64,000 nt of DNA from Ophioderma brevispina (GCA_023653785.1 JAMKCH010019767.1:140672-204671), one strand, 5' to 3'; counted from the stretch's first letter, positions 33,530 to 44,910 are shown. Numbers and translations are program-made. Notes: generated from the letters alone by a model not told the origin.

Positions 33530-33858
33530 TTTGAGAAGTCTATGTCCACTGGTGGACGAAAGGTATGGCACTCATTGAGAATGTGATCCGCAGTCTGTGA
33601 TGGAGAACAACATTGGCAGGCTGGAGATGGTCGCAGCCCCCATCGGTGCATGTTACTATTGAAGCGACAGACTCCTGTGCGAATTCCGGTTTAAGGTGAC
33701 CCATACCTTGCGTGGAAGATTGCTACCAGGTGGTAGTTCTGTCATAGGTGTAATAGTGAGTTGGTCTGGTCTTGAAGTATCTAGCCAGGCAGTATTCCAT
33801 GTCTGTAAGATGTTGAATGGGGAGCCGGTGAAATTAGCAGCGAATCGACAGAGAGTCA
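33530..33858 (-). pseudogene. LINE C-terminal Cys/His module, copy 2
   Basis: Directly downstream on the minus strand, a frame with SPFNILQTWNTAW and PPGSNLPRKVWVTLNR continues, after a one-step shift near 33,690, into IRTGVCRFNSNMHRWGLR, SPACQCCSPSQTADHILN and ECHTFRPP. It repeats the layout of copy 1 (W-x-x-LNR-x-RTG, Cys pair, H and C) with different residues, so it is a related module and not a recent duplicate. Confidence 0.75.
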
Positions 33859-34135
33859 TCTATGATGTGACTAATAATTTGGGGCTCTCCACAATCGCAG
33901 TTGGGTGAAAGTTCTACACAGATCTTATGAAAGAAGTGATTTGTACGGCCAAAGCCAGTTCTGAGTCTGTTGAGGTTGACCCATGCTTTCATATCAAGAT
34001 CACAACATTTGGGTTTACAAGATGGGCTATCCACAAACCGCTTTAGGTTCAGGGTAGAGGATGGCCATTGCTCAGACCATCTGTCATTGTTCCATGATAA
34101 TCGATAGTGATATTGCGACTGCAGTGTCATGGATT
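33840..34135 (-). pseudogene. LINE C-terminal Cys/His module, copy 1
   Basis: A 98-codon open minus-strand frame ends with DLDMKAWVNLNRLRTGFGR, then NHFFHK, SPNCDCGEPQ and SHIIDD. This matches the C-terminal module found after RT in several LINE clades: W-x-x-LNR-x-RTG-x-GR, then C-x-C and H-x(4)-C. The final Cys is lost (S in this frame). It is followed immediately by a second, different version. Confidence 0.75.
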
Positions 34136-34239
34136 GGGTAGCAAGTGATTCCGTGGAATTCTCTGATCCTCAAAGGATGTTGGTGGGGGATTAGGCTACC
34201 AGATTCATCAGACTACTTGGCGAACTTGATTGTCTAAAA

Positions 34240-35250
34240 GTTCCTTCGAGTTTTTGCAGGAGCTATTCCAGACAGAATTGGAAGATATTCACTATACAGA
34301 TACAGGCCGTCCGCCAAAAAAGACATCTTCTGAATAAGTCTCATTGCATCATTTAGGAACGACATCAATATCGCGTTAGTGTGCCAACTGTTGCTTTGTG
34401 ACCCATACTGGTTGCAGAGTATTCGGCAGTTAGTAATGCTAAATTAACAGTCCGATGTATGTCAAGTGTCTTAAGATGCACACACCCCATCCATTCCTGT
34501 GAGCCTTCTTAGGGTGGTTTGACCAACAGCGTCCTTGGACGCGACTGCCTTGATGTGTTGTTTGAAATTATAAGGGCTGCGGTCCATGATTACGCCAAGG
34601 TTACTTCGGTGTTGGTTGTGTGATAATTTATCTTCCATCTAGAGTAATGTTCAGTTTCCTTTTGCGTATCGATTTGCCAGGTGAAAAAAAACAGAGTAGC
34701 TATGGTCTTCGGTTTGCTGAGTTTCAAGTGTCATCGGTGATGAATTGGCTTACTGGGTGATTAGGTCCGTTCTGCAACACTGTTCCACTCATGAGGAATC
34801 AGGAGCTATTCCATGTGCCGGATCGTCTGAGTACTGAGTAACTGCCAACAATCTCCTTGTTGCATATCTGAGACTAATGTTCAAAATACTACTGGTGCCA
34901 GGCCAGAACCTTGTGGAACAACAGTACACCGTTTTGAAGTTTGCACTTTCTACTGTATTTCCCATTTTATGTCTCTAGACATTGAAATTGAAATTTGAGG
35001 ACATCTCTCGGATAATAAGCATTTTTATGACATCTGGGAGATTTGAGTAGCTTGAGGTACAGACCTCGAATGCAGATTGTACCATATGCCAACAGTTAGA
35101 TTAATGAAGACTGTTTCCAAACGTCTGCTTCTACGGGAAGGCTCTCTCGATGGCATTAAAACTTGTCTTCCTATCTGAATCAGTTGTTGATTACCTCCTT
35201 TGAAATCCAGCTTTGGGTGCGGCCGGCTCGTGGTATATTTGCCTTGACCG
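34240..35250 (-). pseudogene. Reverse transcriptase of the second LINE lineage
   Basis: RNA-dependent DNA polymerase domain broken by several shifts. Readable blocks in order on the minus strand: KADFKGGNQQLI, SRRLETVFINLT (the F-I-D-L-like block with Asp replaced by Asn in this frame), a VPQGSGLAP equivalent read across two frames, TQYSDDPAHGIAP (catalytic loop with both Asp residues preserved), and at the thumb TAEYSATSM and LPILSGIAPAKTRRN. The residues match RT order, but no single frame is open, so there is no product. Confidence 0.78.
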
Positions 35251-35500
35251 TAACATTGATCATTGAGTTTTCCAGTCCCCCAAAGCAGTTACTTAAGCAA
35301 TGGAATTTTTGCAGAGACGTGGACACTGAATAGCTGGACAGCTACGCTTGGTGAGCTTGTTGATGGTGTTCCAGGCCTGCGGCTTGAGTGGGTAAACTTG
35401 ATATTGGATTCTCCTCCCATCCTGTACGTTTTTGGCCAAGAATATCAAGTAGCTGGTCGCCCTTTTCTATTCTGTCAATATCGCAGTTGGTATCACGATG

Positions 35501-35880
35501 CTATTGTGTACAACGCGTCGCATTCCTTGTTTCAACATGGGTTAAGAAAAGAAAGAAAGAAGAAAGAAGAAGAAAGAAATAAAAAGAATACTCACAACAC
35601 AACAGAAGCCACTGAGTTGGCAAATGAATATCCAATAGAGACTAATTGCATGAAATCCACGACGTTGAAGATATTTCTAAAATATCCTCTTCCACCGAGA
35701 CCAATACACTTCTTTCATTTCCTCTCCAGGGTCATCGGGACAAAACAATAATCAACAGATATATAAGTAGGTTTCACAAAGAAGCATTGTTGTATCGGGG
35801 TGCCTCATAATTACACTACGGGAAGTTGGCGATCTGTAGTCAATCCGAGACCTACCGTCGATGTTTAGTTGTGTCTTCGG
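35501..35880. other. Spacer with purine tract
   Basis: An AG-rich tract (GAAA and GAAGAA repeats) occupies about 35,546-35,592. The 162-codon plus-strand open frame at 35,263-35,751 is antisense to the LINE in its first part and runs into the purine tract; I do not accept it as a gene. Confidence 0.45.
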
Positions 35881-36110
35881 TGGCGGCGCAAGACTTCATT
35901 TTCTGGGGGGGTGATTTTTTTTGGGGGTGGGTGGTAGAAGTGAAATTCTGTGGGAAAACTTTCAATTTTTGGCCCAAAATCAGTCGCACATTATGGCCGA
36001 AATTGGTTGATTTTTGGCCCCAAATAGCTGATTTTTGCCCCAAATCCGCATTTTTTTCTTCTGGTGGGGGGGGGGGGGACTAAACGACCGGGAGGGGGGC
36101 AAGAACCAAG
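35881..36110 (+). repeat. Poly-G dispersed element, copy 2
   Basis: GGCGGCGCAAGACTTCATTT then TCTGGGGGGGTGATTTTTTT opens the element; it continues with three spaced TTTTTGGCCC or TTTTTGCCCC blocks and closes with a run of about 16 G near 36,064-36,079. The order matches the copy at 31,484-31,660. The internal TTTTTGGCCCAAAAT-type units recur about every 35-45 bp. Confidence 0.6.
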
Positions 36111-36359
36111 TAGGGGGACAAATGGAATTATGTTTCCACCGAATTTAGGACTGACAGGATATATTCTCAAATATTATTTAAAATCACTTAGAATTTAATC
36201 TTGGGACTATAACGGTATATCTTAACTATATCTCAATATGATTCCTTGAAGCCATCCTATCATTAACTTAGGATTTTAAACAGATATATCTCCATAATAC
36301 CATCCTGAAGAGCCATCTTAGCAGTATCATAGGATAATCTTTTGTATAAATATAATAAA
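36111..36359. other. No gene seen
   Basis: AT-rich; several ATATCT-type repeats (AACGGTATATCTTAAC, GATATATCTCC). Nothing recognised. Confidence 0.4.
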
Positions 36360-36655
36360 AAAGAATTTGAATATTTTTAACGCCCGACCATCCCGTAAAC
36401 GTGCTCAAGGCGCTTTGCGGCAGCCATGAAGGCGCTCAGCACATCAAAAAACCAAGCATACCGAACAGAGATTAGGCCAAGAACTCAATTTTAAATGCAG
36501 GAGAAAACCGAGTACCCGGAGAAAACCTGCGGGAACGATTATGGATCGAGAAACCAATTTCACATAAAGCCACCGAGAACGAGCTCCTTCCGGGATCGAA
36601 CCCGAGACCTGTTTAGTGAAAGGCGAGGGAAGATACGCAACGCCAACCCGTTATT
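36360..36655 (-). mobile_element. tRNA-headed SINE with GAGAAAACC-type core
   Basis: On the minus strand there is an A-box-like GGGTTGGCGTTGCGTA (about 36,640) and a B-box GGGTTCGATCCCGG (about 36,595), then GTGGCTTTATGTGAA, TTTCTCGATCCATA, the core GGTTTTCTCCGGGTACTCGG, and a 3' region GAGCGCCTTCATGGCTGCCG and GCGCCTTGAGCACG. The TCTCCGGGTACTC-type core is a widely dispersed animal SINE motif, from general knowledge. The 3' end at TTAAAAATATTC is approximate. Confidence 0.75.
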
Positions 36656-37845
36656 CTTCTGAGATGATCACAACTACGGTCATGATGCATTTAAGAAGTT
36701 GTCTCATATTTCAGTAACTGCGCTCATTGAGGCAATAACATCCAAGTGATTTCTGTTTGAGCGTCTAATGAATATATGGTATGAAACAATCGATAAGTGC
36801 GTTGATAAATTAGGATCGCAAGATCAAAATGCGATTATGATAAGGATTAAGGACCTAGCCTAGTGCTTTCGACAGGATAATCGCACGCAACCGTATAGGT
36901 CAGTGCAGGCAGCCTGAAAGGCCGATACTTTGAGAAAACAATAATAATCAAATCATTACAGTAACTTAATAATTAACATAATTTCCTCAATTTTGAGGTA
37001 GTTTTAAAATAAATTATAACACTACTTTTACACTCGCAACATGTCCAAAGTCATATCTATAAAAGTGCCAAAAGACTCGAACGCAAGTCATTGTTGATTA
37101 GTTTTTGAAAATTATCTGGAAGTGCGAGAAAGATCAGACGCTCTAAGACGCTTTGAGTGGCTACTCTTTCTCGCACCTCCCTGACAGTTTCAAAACAAAC
37201 CCATCAGTGACGATTGTATATAATTGCATATGAATTTTCTTCAACCAATATCCCAATTCCACTGCACGAACAGTCTTCTACGTATACAATTACAATGAAG
37301 AGCGCCGCTCATTACTCTCATTACTGAATGGTGACTTCATATTTGTGATACAGCTTGGGGAGATTTGGGAAATTCTGAAATGTGTATTCATGACGTTCGA
37401 GAGACCTCAGGTGGTCAAAATTATATGCGCAATGATAATGGGAAAATCCGATATGGTCTCGGCTATCGGACGCTGAAAACAGAATTTAAATAAGACTTTT
37501 CGTTGGTGAGTGTGGTGTTGTTTTGTGTAAGTATTGTTGCGCCATGAGTCAATCCCGGAAATTGAGGGTTGAAAAAGTACTCCTAAATAATCGTAGATTA
37601 TGCGCGATATAATGTGACTAGTGAGATGTACTATCTGTGTCGGTATTACTTAGATCATTCCTGAACCCACAGTGTCATCATTGCAAGGTGACATTTAATT
37701 TTACTAAGGTGACATAGCAAATATGTATGGCTATTTTCCGGCAGTGGAACCAAGTTTGAATTGGGAAATGCAATAGGAGTATTGATTGCTGTCATAATTA
37801 CATGCGCGGAACCGTGTTTGTGGCGCGGTCAAGCATGGTTTGCAT
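36656..37845. other. No supported gene; one hairpin
   Basis: Apart from the hairpin at 37,116-37,178, nothing is recognised. Short open frames are absent for long stretches, which fits intergenic DNA. Confidence 0.45.
37116..37178. repeat. Hairpin with GTGCGAGAAAGA arms
   Basis: AGTGCGAGAAAGA at about 37,119 is the complement of TCTTTCTCGCACCT at about 37,165, with AGACGCTCTAAGACGCTTTGAG between. It may be a short foldback relic; no transcript evidence is available. Confidence 0.6.
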
Positions 37846-37872
37846 GATTGATTGATTGATTGATTTTATTTG
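37846..37872 (-). repeat. ATCA-repeat 3' tail of the LINE
   Basis: On the plus strand GATTGATTGATTGATTGATT; read on the element strand this is a tandem ATCA tail right after AATAAA. Such short tandem tails mark the 3' end of CR1/L2-group insertions. Confidence 0.85.
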
Positions 37873-38159
37873 GCTCCATAAACATAAAAAGAACAATTTG
37901 TACAGAGAGTTAAAATATATATAATGTTTAAAGACATTAGAAAATACATAATAAAATGATAAGAGATACATATTCAATAAAAATTACCCAGTGAATGATA
38001 AAAAAAAAATGGAACCAGGATAACCCATGAAAGCCAATATTTCAGGCTTATTTCCAATGGGGTCCTTCAAAGTTTTTGGCAAAAATGGCAGGAAAAACAA
38101 AGAAACATGAATGACAGAATAAACTTATTAACAAAAAAATAGCATGACCCCATTGGAAA

Positions 38160-39640
38160 CTAGCCATTGCTAAGATGGTTCCTTATTGCACTCTTGAAAG
38201 TCTTAAAGTTGGGAATGCTTTTAATATCATTTGGAAGCATGTTCCAGTCCATTATTGCACTGTAATAGAAAGTAGTAGCAGCAAAGCTTTTGATTTTGGG
38301 TACATGAAAATTAAAAAGCCGCCTTCTAGTGTTATAGTTATGAATTTCAGAGGTTTTGGTAAAACACTGACACATATAAGGGGCGCAAGAATCATTGTAA
38401 ATTTTATGCACATGACACAACTTTAAAAATTTGACCCTACACTCCACATTCAAGAAATTCAAACTGGCAAGTTCAGTTTGACCAACATCTGCCCGGGGGT
38501 TCTAAGTTCAAGATAAAACGCACCATTTTATTTTGCGTGACTTGAAGTTTATGTTTGAGCCTAAGACTAGGACTAGAATACCAAGATGAGCAAGAGTAAT
38601 CAAAATGGCATTGAATGAGAGCAGAACAAAGAATTTTCCGACAATTTTGATTCAGACAATTATAATTTCTGTACATGAATTTCATCCGGGAGTTAGCTTT
38701 TTTAATGATAGAATTGCCAATAGCTTCCCCAGATGCAGTTTGGTCAATTGGTACACCTAAGTATTTAACAGAGTCCTGACCTTTGATTCTGTGCCCAGAA
38801 CATTCAACTGAAAAATTTTGAACTGTATTTATTTTTCTTTTGGAGCCAAAGATAATACACTCTGTCTTGCCAAGATGTAAGGACAGTATGTTGTCTACCA
38901 ACCAATTGCTGCAAGATTCAAGAACTTGACCAAGTTTTTGAGAAATAAAGTCAGGGTTCTTATGAGAAAATAGAATGGTACTATCATCAGCATATAAAAG
39001 TAATTTGCACTCTGGGTCTATACTTATAACCATGTCATTGATGTAACAAAGAAATAAAAGAGGCCCGAGTATACTACCTTGGGGGACTCCGCATGATATA
39101 TTACAAACACCAGAATCAGTATTGTTGACATGAACTATTTGTTGTCTGTTGGAGAGATATGAATGAAACCAGTCAACAGACTCAACTCCCATTGCATTTA
39201 ACTTGTCAAGTTAAACATAAAATTAAACATCACATAAAATTTGATGGTTGACCGTGTCAAAGGCTTTTTGAAGATCAATCATGATCATGCCAGTATATAA
39301 TCCATCACGGGAAGACTGAGTTTTGATGTGATCCATTAAATGAATGAGACAAGAGTCTGTTTAGAACTTGCTTCTAAAACCAGATTGATGTTCATAAAAA
39401 ATGTTGTTGGATGTTAAAAAATCTTCAAGTTGAACATAAACAGCTTTTTCAAGAATTTTGGATATTGCACTTAGAACACTAACTGGTCTATAATTGCTCA
39501 CATCAGTATTTTTGTTCTTTTTATACAGAGGAGTAACCTTTGCCATTTTTAGCTCCCTAGGAACAGTGTTAGTTTGAATTGACAAATTAACAATGTGGGC
39601 TATGGGGCTTTCAGAATAGAAGCCCCCATCCATAAGAAAT
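38160..39640 (-). pseudogene. Reverse transcriptase of the CR1/L2-like LINE
   Basis: From the 5' side: a segment with VPRELKMAKVTPLYKK and SNYRPVSVLSAISKILEK (39,361-39,633), then MIMIDLQKAFDTVNHQIL (near 39,255-39,310) with the first catalytic Asp, WFHSYLSNRQ, SCGVPQGSILGPLLFLCYIN (near 39,055-39,115), LLLYADDSTILFSHK (near 38,965-39,010) with the intact YADD catalytic loop, NILSLHLGKTECIIFGS, and VKYLGVPID. The C-terminal part after a frameshift near 38,490 holds HKIYNDSCAPYM, NYNTRRRLFNFHVP and WNMLPNDIKSI, ending LSNG. All RT blocks are present; only the lesions named above separate it from an open frame. Confidence 0.92.
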
Positions 39641-39700
39641 CACGAAGAGGAATATGATCCAACCCTGTACTTTTTAGTTGGGTGAATGAAGATTATTAAG

Positions 39701-42236
39701 ATCATTTTATATGAATTCTTCATCAACACAGCCTAAGGTGAAAAAAACACCAGGATTTTCCCAATGTTTAACAGGACAAAGTTATGCATTTTTTTTGGGT
39801 TGTGTTGTATATTGCAAGGCGGTGAATTTGAACTTAGGTCAGTCAAGAATGTACTACACATGCGCAGGAGCCGAATTGCCGTCGGTGGATCTAGCGTCGG
39901 TGACTGTCACTAGAATCTTTGATAAAGGCTTCAATAGGTGCAGTGTGTTTGTGCCTGTATCAGATGATTAAGACAGCAGAACTGCATTGTACAAAACATG
40001 GAATGGTTTACCGCATTGAAAACGATGTTATTTGTGAATTTTGGGTTTCTTGAAGTATACTTTAGAATTCTCGCGGGCCTACTATTATATAGCAACATGA
40101 TGCTGGTGCGCCCATCAAATCTCGCACTGACGTCACTGCACAGAGGTATGGAAGTGGAGTATAGAAGCTAAACTTTCTGAATGGCTTTCGAACTTGACAA
40201 ATTATAACATAAGGAATTTTAACTTTAAGATCAATATTTAATGTCAAACGTATCGTCCTTTGAAAGTACAAAAAAAATGTTCTCCTTAATTAGGATGTAT
40301 GCGTTTCGGAAAGAAACTGTACAAAATCACATTATTTGGAATGGTCCGCGCATGTGAATTCAACTAATACTTTATACGAGAAACCAATATTTTTTCAACA
40401 CAATAATTTAAGTCAGGACTGCCACCATAGATTGTAGATACTAATTTCGTAGAGGGTATATACGCCGCAGACATGTTACTTGATATTGAGCAGTAAGTCG
40501 ATATCAAGTGATTGACGGCATTTCTATTTGCTACTAGAAGTTGTGATTTGTGGTGACCCGGGTGCATTATCTGATGACCCGTGCATTATCTGACAGAACC
40601 CAGTGCATTCGTGAAAAATAATTCACGCTGAAAACGATAGATAATCTAACACGAGAAGTATATCGCGTCATAGGTGTGATACAAATGAGAATTACTTAGC
40701 TAGATGTTACACGTCATTCCTATACCAGCAAGCGCAAAATGTCAATTTCCAAATGTCAATTTCAAACAGTTTACATGTTCACGATCTTTCTAGACATTTT
40801 TGTGACTATTAAATCAATGAATGAAAGATATGATTTGCATTTTCGGTTTGGAGACAGGGAACCATCGGAAGTTGGGCGATGTCACGAATCCCTATAGATC
40901 GATTAACCTCCACGTTGGACAGTTCTTATGTGACTATGAAACATGACATGCGAATTCTGCGCTTCTTCGCCGTGAAAGTCACATGCGTGTCATATGAGAA
41001 TTTGTTAATTGCAGCTCTGCCACGCAAAGTGCTATGGATTTTACACGGGCCCTCCCCTTTGTGATGTTAATATTCAGGAATTAGCTGCAGATTTCACTTA
41101 TGTTTTACGCTCTGATGTGTGCTAAATTTAGTACGAGGGGTCGGTTGAGGCATTTTTGTGTCGCCTACAAAATTGCAGGAGACACATACTAATCCAAATT
41201 CTATATGTCATTTCGTGTGTATGTACAGCCTGTCTTAAAATCAGAAAACAATCAGAAAAAATGGTTAAATCTGAAATTCCAAAAGTCATTCTTATTTCAC
41301 ATAAAATTAAAGAACAAAGACTGGGCTTTGCAATAGTGTATATTTCATCTTATTTGCTTTTGTCAATTCAGAGATATAATCAATTTAGTGCGGTACCCAA
41401 AGTCGATTTTGTGCCACATTTATGCATGGGCTGAGTTGTTTCGAGTACCGAACCATACTGTCTTGAAGCTCACAACAGATTTTCAACATAGTCAAAGAAA
41501 CAAAACATTGATAAAAGCACACAAATGAAATCTATTTTTCTCGACACATGCTTTAATAGTCAACATAATAAGTTCAATGATAAATATTTTCTTTTCATAA
41601 ATAAAAAATAATACAAATAAATAATGACTCGTTTCAATAAAATGGCGCTTTGAATTTATTGTTTACTTACGATTGAAACAAGCAAATAAGATGAAACAAA
41701 AAAGTATTGGAAAGCCTGGTCTCTTTTCTTAATATGATATACAAAACAACTTACTTATATTGAGATTTAATAATTGCAAATACGTCATAATTAGTTAATA
41801 TTTTACTAATTAAGCTACTTTGAGGTTGAAATTTGTTGAGTTGGTATAGTAGTACAAAACAAACGTATATGCCAAATTTCTCCAGAAAGTCTTAAATGTC
41901 GAATACGTCACTATGTGACGCGGCCGACGATATACCAAGGTCAAATGACATTCAAGGTCAACTTGTATAGAGTGGAGGAACGATTGGTCGCAAAAGCTGA
42001 CGACATTGATTTCTCGGACATAGTACAATGCGTGATATTCGCGGTAAGCTAGATGAGAATGCTGTTCTTCAACAAAAAAGTGATTAATATGACAATGTAT
42101 TTTTGCGCTGAGGAATGCTTTTGCAAATTCTTGGTGTTCACTGTATGATTTCACATGTCACTTGAATTAATTAGTAGAATTAAATAGTTTTGATTTAACC
42201 ATTTTATAGTCATTTATTTTATCATTTAAGGCAAAC
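39701..42236. other. No further TRPC exon recognised; AT-rich
   Basis: If the TRPC-like gene continues to lower coordinates, exons for the later membrane segments and pore should lie here or beyond, but none is recognised. Minus-strand open frame 41,810-42,154 (114 codons) lacks TRP motifs and contains a repeat-like CATAGTGACGTATTC segment. Other short frames are unrecognised. Confidence 0.4.
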
Positions 42237-42445
42237 CTGCAATCCAAATATAGGTCATAATGCTTAACCAGTTGCCACTTCCGGTTTTTCCTGCTCTATA
42301 TTCTACATAACGTTTACGTATCTCTTCAGGATCGTTTACGCCATCCGCGTCAAAGATCGGTGGTTGCATACTGGTTGCGGTAGAATACAACAGGAGACTA
42401 AGCAGCGTCAGACGAGACGCGGTATGGAATATGAACCTCATATAT
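42237..42445 (-). CDS. TRPC-like channel exon, first membrane segment region
   Basis: Part of a transient receptor potential, canonical-type cation channel of the plasma membrane. The 209-nt exon has a 3' splice site CATTTTGTCACAG before ATATATG and a donor GCAG before GTTTGC. It reads MRFIFHTASRLTLLSLLLYS, then a 40-residue hydrophilic loop with DADGVNDPEEIRKRYVEY, and ends SIMTYIWIAG. In TRPC proteins the equivalent run F-I/V-C-HTASYLTFL is the start of the first membrane helix, and WMILPWVLG ends at a known exon junction type before the next helix. Phase is 2 at entry and 1 at exit. The loop is longer than in vertebrate TRPCs. It pairs with the exon at 46,242-46,562 on the same strand. Confidence 0.75.
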
Positions 42446-43167
42446 CTGTGACAAAATGGATAATTTAGAATATAAGGAAAAAGGACTAAAACAAATATGG
42501 AAATAATGGATATCAATAGGACCTTGTGTGGCGGACATACGCCTATTTCTGGTTCCCATGGCGAATGGTATCAGCAAGCAAAGGACGTCAAAGGTCAGAT
42601 ATTCAGTTAAAATTGCCTGTTATCAAACAAGTAGTAGCTAGGAAACTAACACAGAACATTTCAAGAAGTCTAGAAACGAGGGCGTATCCAAAACCAAAAA
42701 TAACGTTGTCTAAAATAAGTATATAAATAAAGTGTTCTATTAAGATCCGAGATTCCCGTTTGTTTCTTGAAAAATGACAATTAAGTGAATTAACAGACAT
42801 TTGGATGGTAGAGTGATGGTAGCAGCATCAATATTTAGTCGACTTAGTGACACCTTACATACACCTACATCATACATTAAACGTTTAAAGATCGTTGCCT
42901 TTGTTTTCTGGATAGCATTCGTACTTATTGACTATCTTCAAAAGGTAAGACATCACATGACTCTACTTCATAGGTGGAAAACTCAAATTCCACATTCGTG
43001 GGTGCCATTTTGAAATTAATGATGTGGTTATTCGTGTTACAGAGGCAAGTTTGGTACCAAAATGTATGGTACTATGTTGAAACGTGTGAAAAAATCATGG
43101 TTCTCCTATCAAGCCTTCTTGGTGAGGCTTAGATATTTTTAATTTCCCCTCGTATGTTATCATTAAG

Positions 43168-43240
43168 GCCGATGGATGTATGTATGTAGTAATGTATGTA
43201 TGTATAGTATGTATGTTGTATGTATGATACATGTATGGTT
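43168..43240. repeat. ATGT microsatellite
   Basis: Imperfect tandem ATGT repeats (GATGTATGTATGTAGTAATG and onward), interrupted by AGTA and TTG steps. Confidence 0.85.
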
Positions 43241-43609
43241 ACAATGTGAAAATGTGAAAGTGAAAATTATTCAACACATGTCATGTTTAGCATTTGAACA
43301 CCGCGCCGAAGAAATTAACATGTTAATTTATTTATAGCCCTCACGCTGCATAGTAATGAGTCTCAAATGTATAGTCGGTGTGGAATTTGTTCGGGGCTAA
43401 AATGGATACCTTTACAAAAAACAAAAAAAAATAAACTATAGCTTTTTTGAATGTCTCGATCGATTTCAAAAATGTAAAAATCTTGTGAAAGCTGATTAAA
43501 AAGTGTAAAATCCAAAATACACTTTGTTAAAATCCAATAACACTTTGTTGGCGCAGGGGGGGGGGGCAAATGGACCCACTCCTCCAAAAAACACGATGCC
43601 GGTGTACGG

Positions 43610-43870
43610 ATTCAAAAGGGTGGCCAACACGTGCACCAAATTATCCCGCTTAAAATTGAAAAACCACTTTCCCGAAGGACTTTTCCCATAAAATTTGGCT
43701 CATAATAATAGGGCATCAATACAATTACATTGCTAAAATAAAAATTAAATATTGGACAAAAATAATTTAGCGTTAAAAAATGGCGAGCGAAAAACGAAAT
43801 CCTGGGTTTACAAGGACCCCAAGCATTTTTAAGCACTTTATGAAGAAACGTGTGAACGTTTCTTCATAAA
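43610..43870 (-). repeat. Dispersed repeat, copy 1
   Basis: Shares CCACTTTCCCGAAGGACTTT, TTTGGCTCATAATA and AAATGCTT/AAGCATTT-type blocks with 57,715-57,930. The TCCCGAAGG block also occurs near 51,130 and 54,550. No terminal structure was found. The minus-strand open frame over it (43,612-43,836) has a counterpart over the second copy (57,718-57,927). Confidence 0.6.
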
Positions 43871-43957
43871 AAATACCTTATTTAATTGTACTTTTTACCT
43901 CACCCTGTATAATGATAGAAAGGTGGACGACGTGGGAGAGATATTTCCTTAATGAAT

Positions 43958-44335
43958 CATTGAAAAAGAAGATCGTCGATGAACAGGAAAACCTCATGTG
44001 CGTTTGACCTTGAAATCAAAAGCTCCTATTTGAAAAAAGGTCCCCATTTTCAAAAACATCTCATGTGCAAATATTTAACAACAAACAACAAATCACAATG
44101 TACAGTAAACATTGTGAATTTATGATATGATTTGTGACTACAGCAAAATCTATTCTAAAAAGTAAATGCCTTAGTTTTATAATTTTTTAATTTCGAATGC
44201 GATTATAGGCGTTTGAATTTGCACATACGAAGTTTTGAAAGTGGGGGCCCATTTTCACATAGGAGCTTTTGATATTAGAGGTCAAAGGCACATATGATTT
44301 TTTTTCTGCCCAGCGACGACATTGAAAATTTTATC
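43958..44335. mobile_element. Foldback element of about 0.38 kb
   Basis: Arms pair as CATTGAAAAAGAAGATCGTCG with CGACGACATTGAAAA (imperfect), then CTCATGTGCGTTTGACCTTG with CAAAGGCACATATGA, ATCAAAAGCTCCTAT with ATAGGAGCTTTTGAT, CCCCATTTTCAAAA with TTTTGAAAGTGGGG, and TGTGCAAAT with TTTGCACAT. The middle (about 44,100-44,200) is AT-rich. A CACCCTGTAT end lies about 45 bp to the left. It sits in the presumed TRPC intron. Confidence 0.8.
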
Positions 44336-44910
44336 AACTTACGCTGATTTTGTGTAGTTAAAGTTGGGCGTTACCAGATAACATATGCACCAGAGGGGAT
44401 AAAGAAGACCTAGAAATGAAATAACAACTTCTGTTTGTAAATGGCAAGCGTAGCAAAAAGAAAACATTCCAACATACTAAACGAATCATTACTACTTCCA
44501 CATTTGAAAGCTACCTGACCATTTAAATATGAAATTTTTATAGGAAAAATATAAAGAATTCTTTTTCTATTGATAAAATAATTGTGACGTTGTAGGTATT
44601 TTGCCATTCACGATTACTTAACGGATAAATAGACCATACCATAAAAGTAGTAGAAAAGCAGTCAATGCGAGAAATAGAACATTACTCCCTGCATCGACTT
44701 AACAATAATATAGATTGAAAATTAGCTATTTAGCAAAATAATATATTACGTCACTGAGACGACAGGTGCTATGGCACTGAGGCAAAGACATCTTATGTTC
44801 CAAATTTAAAAGTATTTAATGGTTTATAATGAACAAAAATAATCAAGGCGTGTTGATACAAAATAGAATCAGGTAGACAAATCAGGCAGACGAACATTAT
44901 TGCAGAACAG

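Larger units (their letters stand above)
33286..35500 (-). mobile_element. LINE of a second lineage, RT plus two C-terminal modules
   Basis: Minus-strand non-LTR retrotransposon, 5'-truncated. From the 5' side it has the pre-RT region (SSRRPGTPSTSS-like, about 35,330-35,400), RT fingers with KADFKGGNQQLI and ETVFINLT (about 35,090-35,215), a SGLAP-type block near 34,890-34,915, YSDD near 34,822-34,838, a thumb segment AEYSATSM to LPILSGIAPAKTRRNF (about 34,240-34,450), and then two versions in series of the C-terminal RLRTG/IRTG-Cys-His module. It lacks the Cx7-type tail of L2 elements, and its C-terminal module differs from those of the LINEs at 37.8-39.7 kb and 60.9-62.4 kb. Confidence 0.8.
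37846..39700 (-). mobile_element. CR1/L2-like LINE, 5'-truncated, best preserved
   Basis: Minus-strand element whose 3' end is exact: GGAGCCAAATAAAATCAATC with further ATCA-type repeats (37,846-37,870 region). Above it lies a 3' UTR of about 300 bp and an ORF from about 39,640 to 38,160. The ORF is interrupted by only one stop (39,361), one small disruption near 39,200 and one frameshift near 38,490, so the copy is younger than the other LINEs here. The 5' end is truncated just upstream of the RT, as is usual. Confidence 0.9.

Noticed and set aside
35263..35751. 162-codon plus-strand open frame, the longest on that strand
   Set aside because: It is antisense to LINE RT sequence at its start and ends in a GAAA-rich tract, giving a Lys/Glu-rich artefact.
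41810..42154. 114-codon minus-strand frame next to the TRPC exon
   Set aside because: No TRP motif, and it contains a CATAGTGACGTATTC-type sequence shared with the repeat cluster at 1.27-1.64 kb.
42533..42611. Possible extra TRPC exon reading AILTEYLTFDVLCLLIPFAM
   Set aside because: It has AG and GT borders, but its exit phase does not fit the next exon at 42,445 and the resemblance to the TRPC pre-helix is weak.
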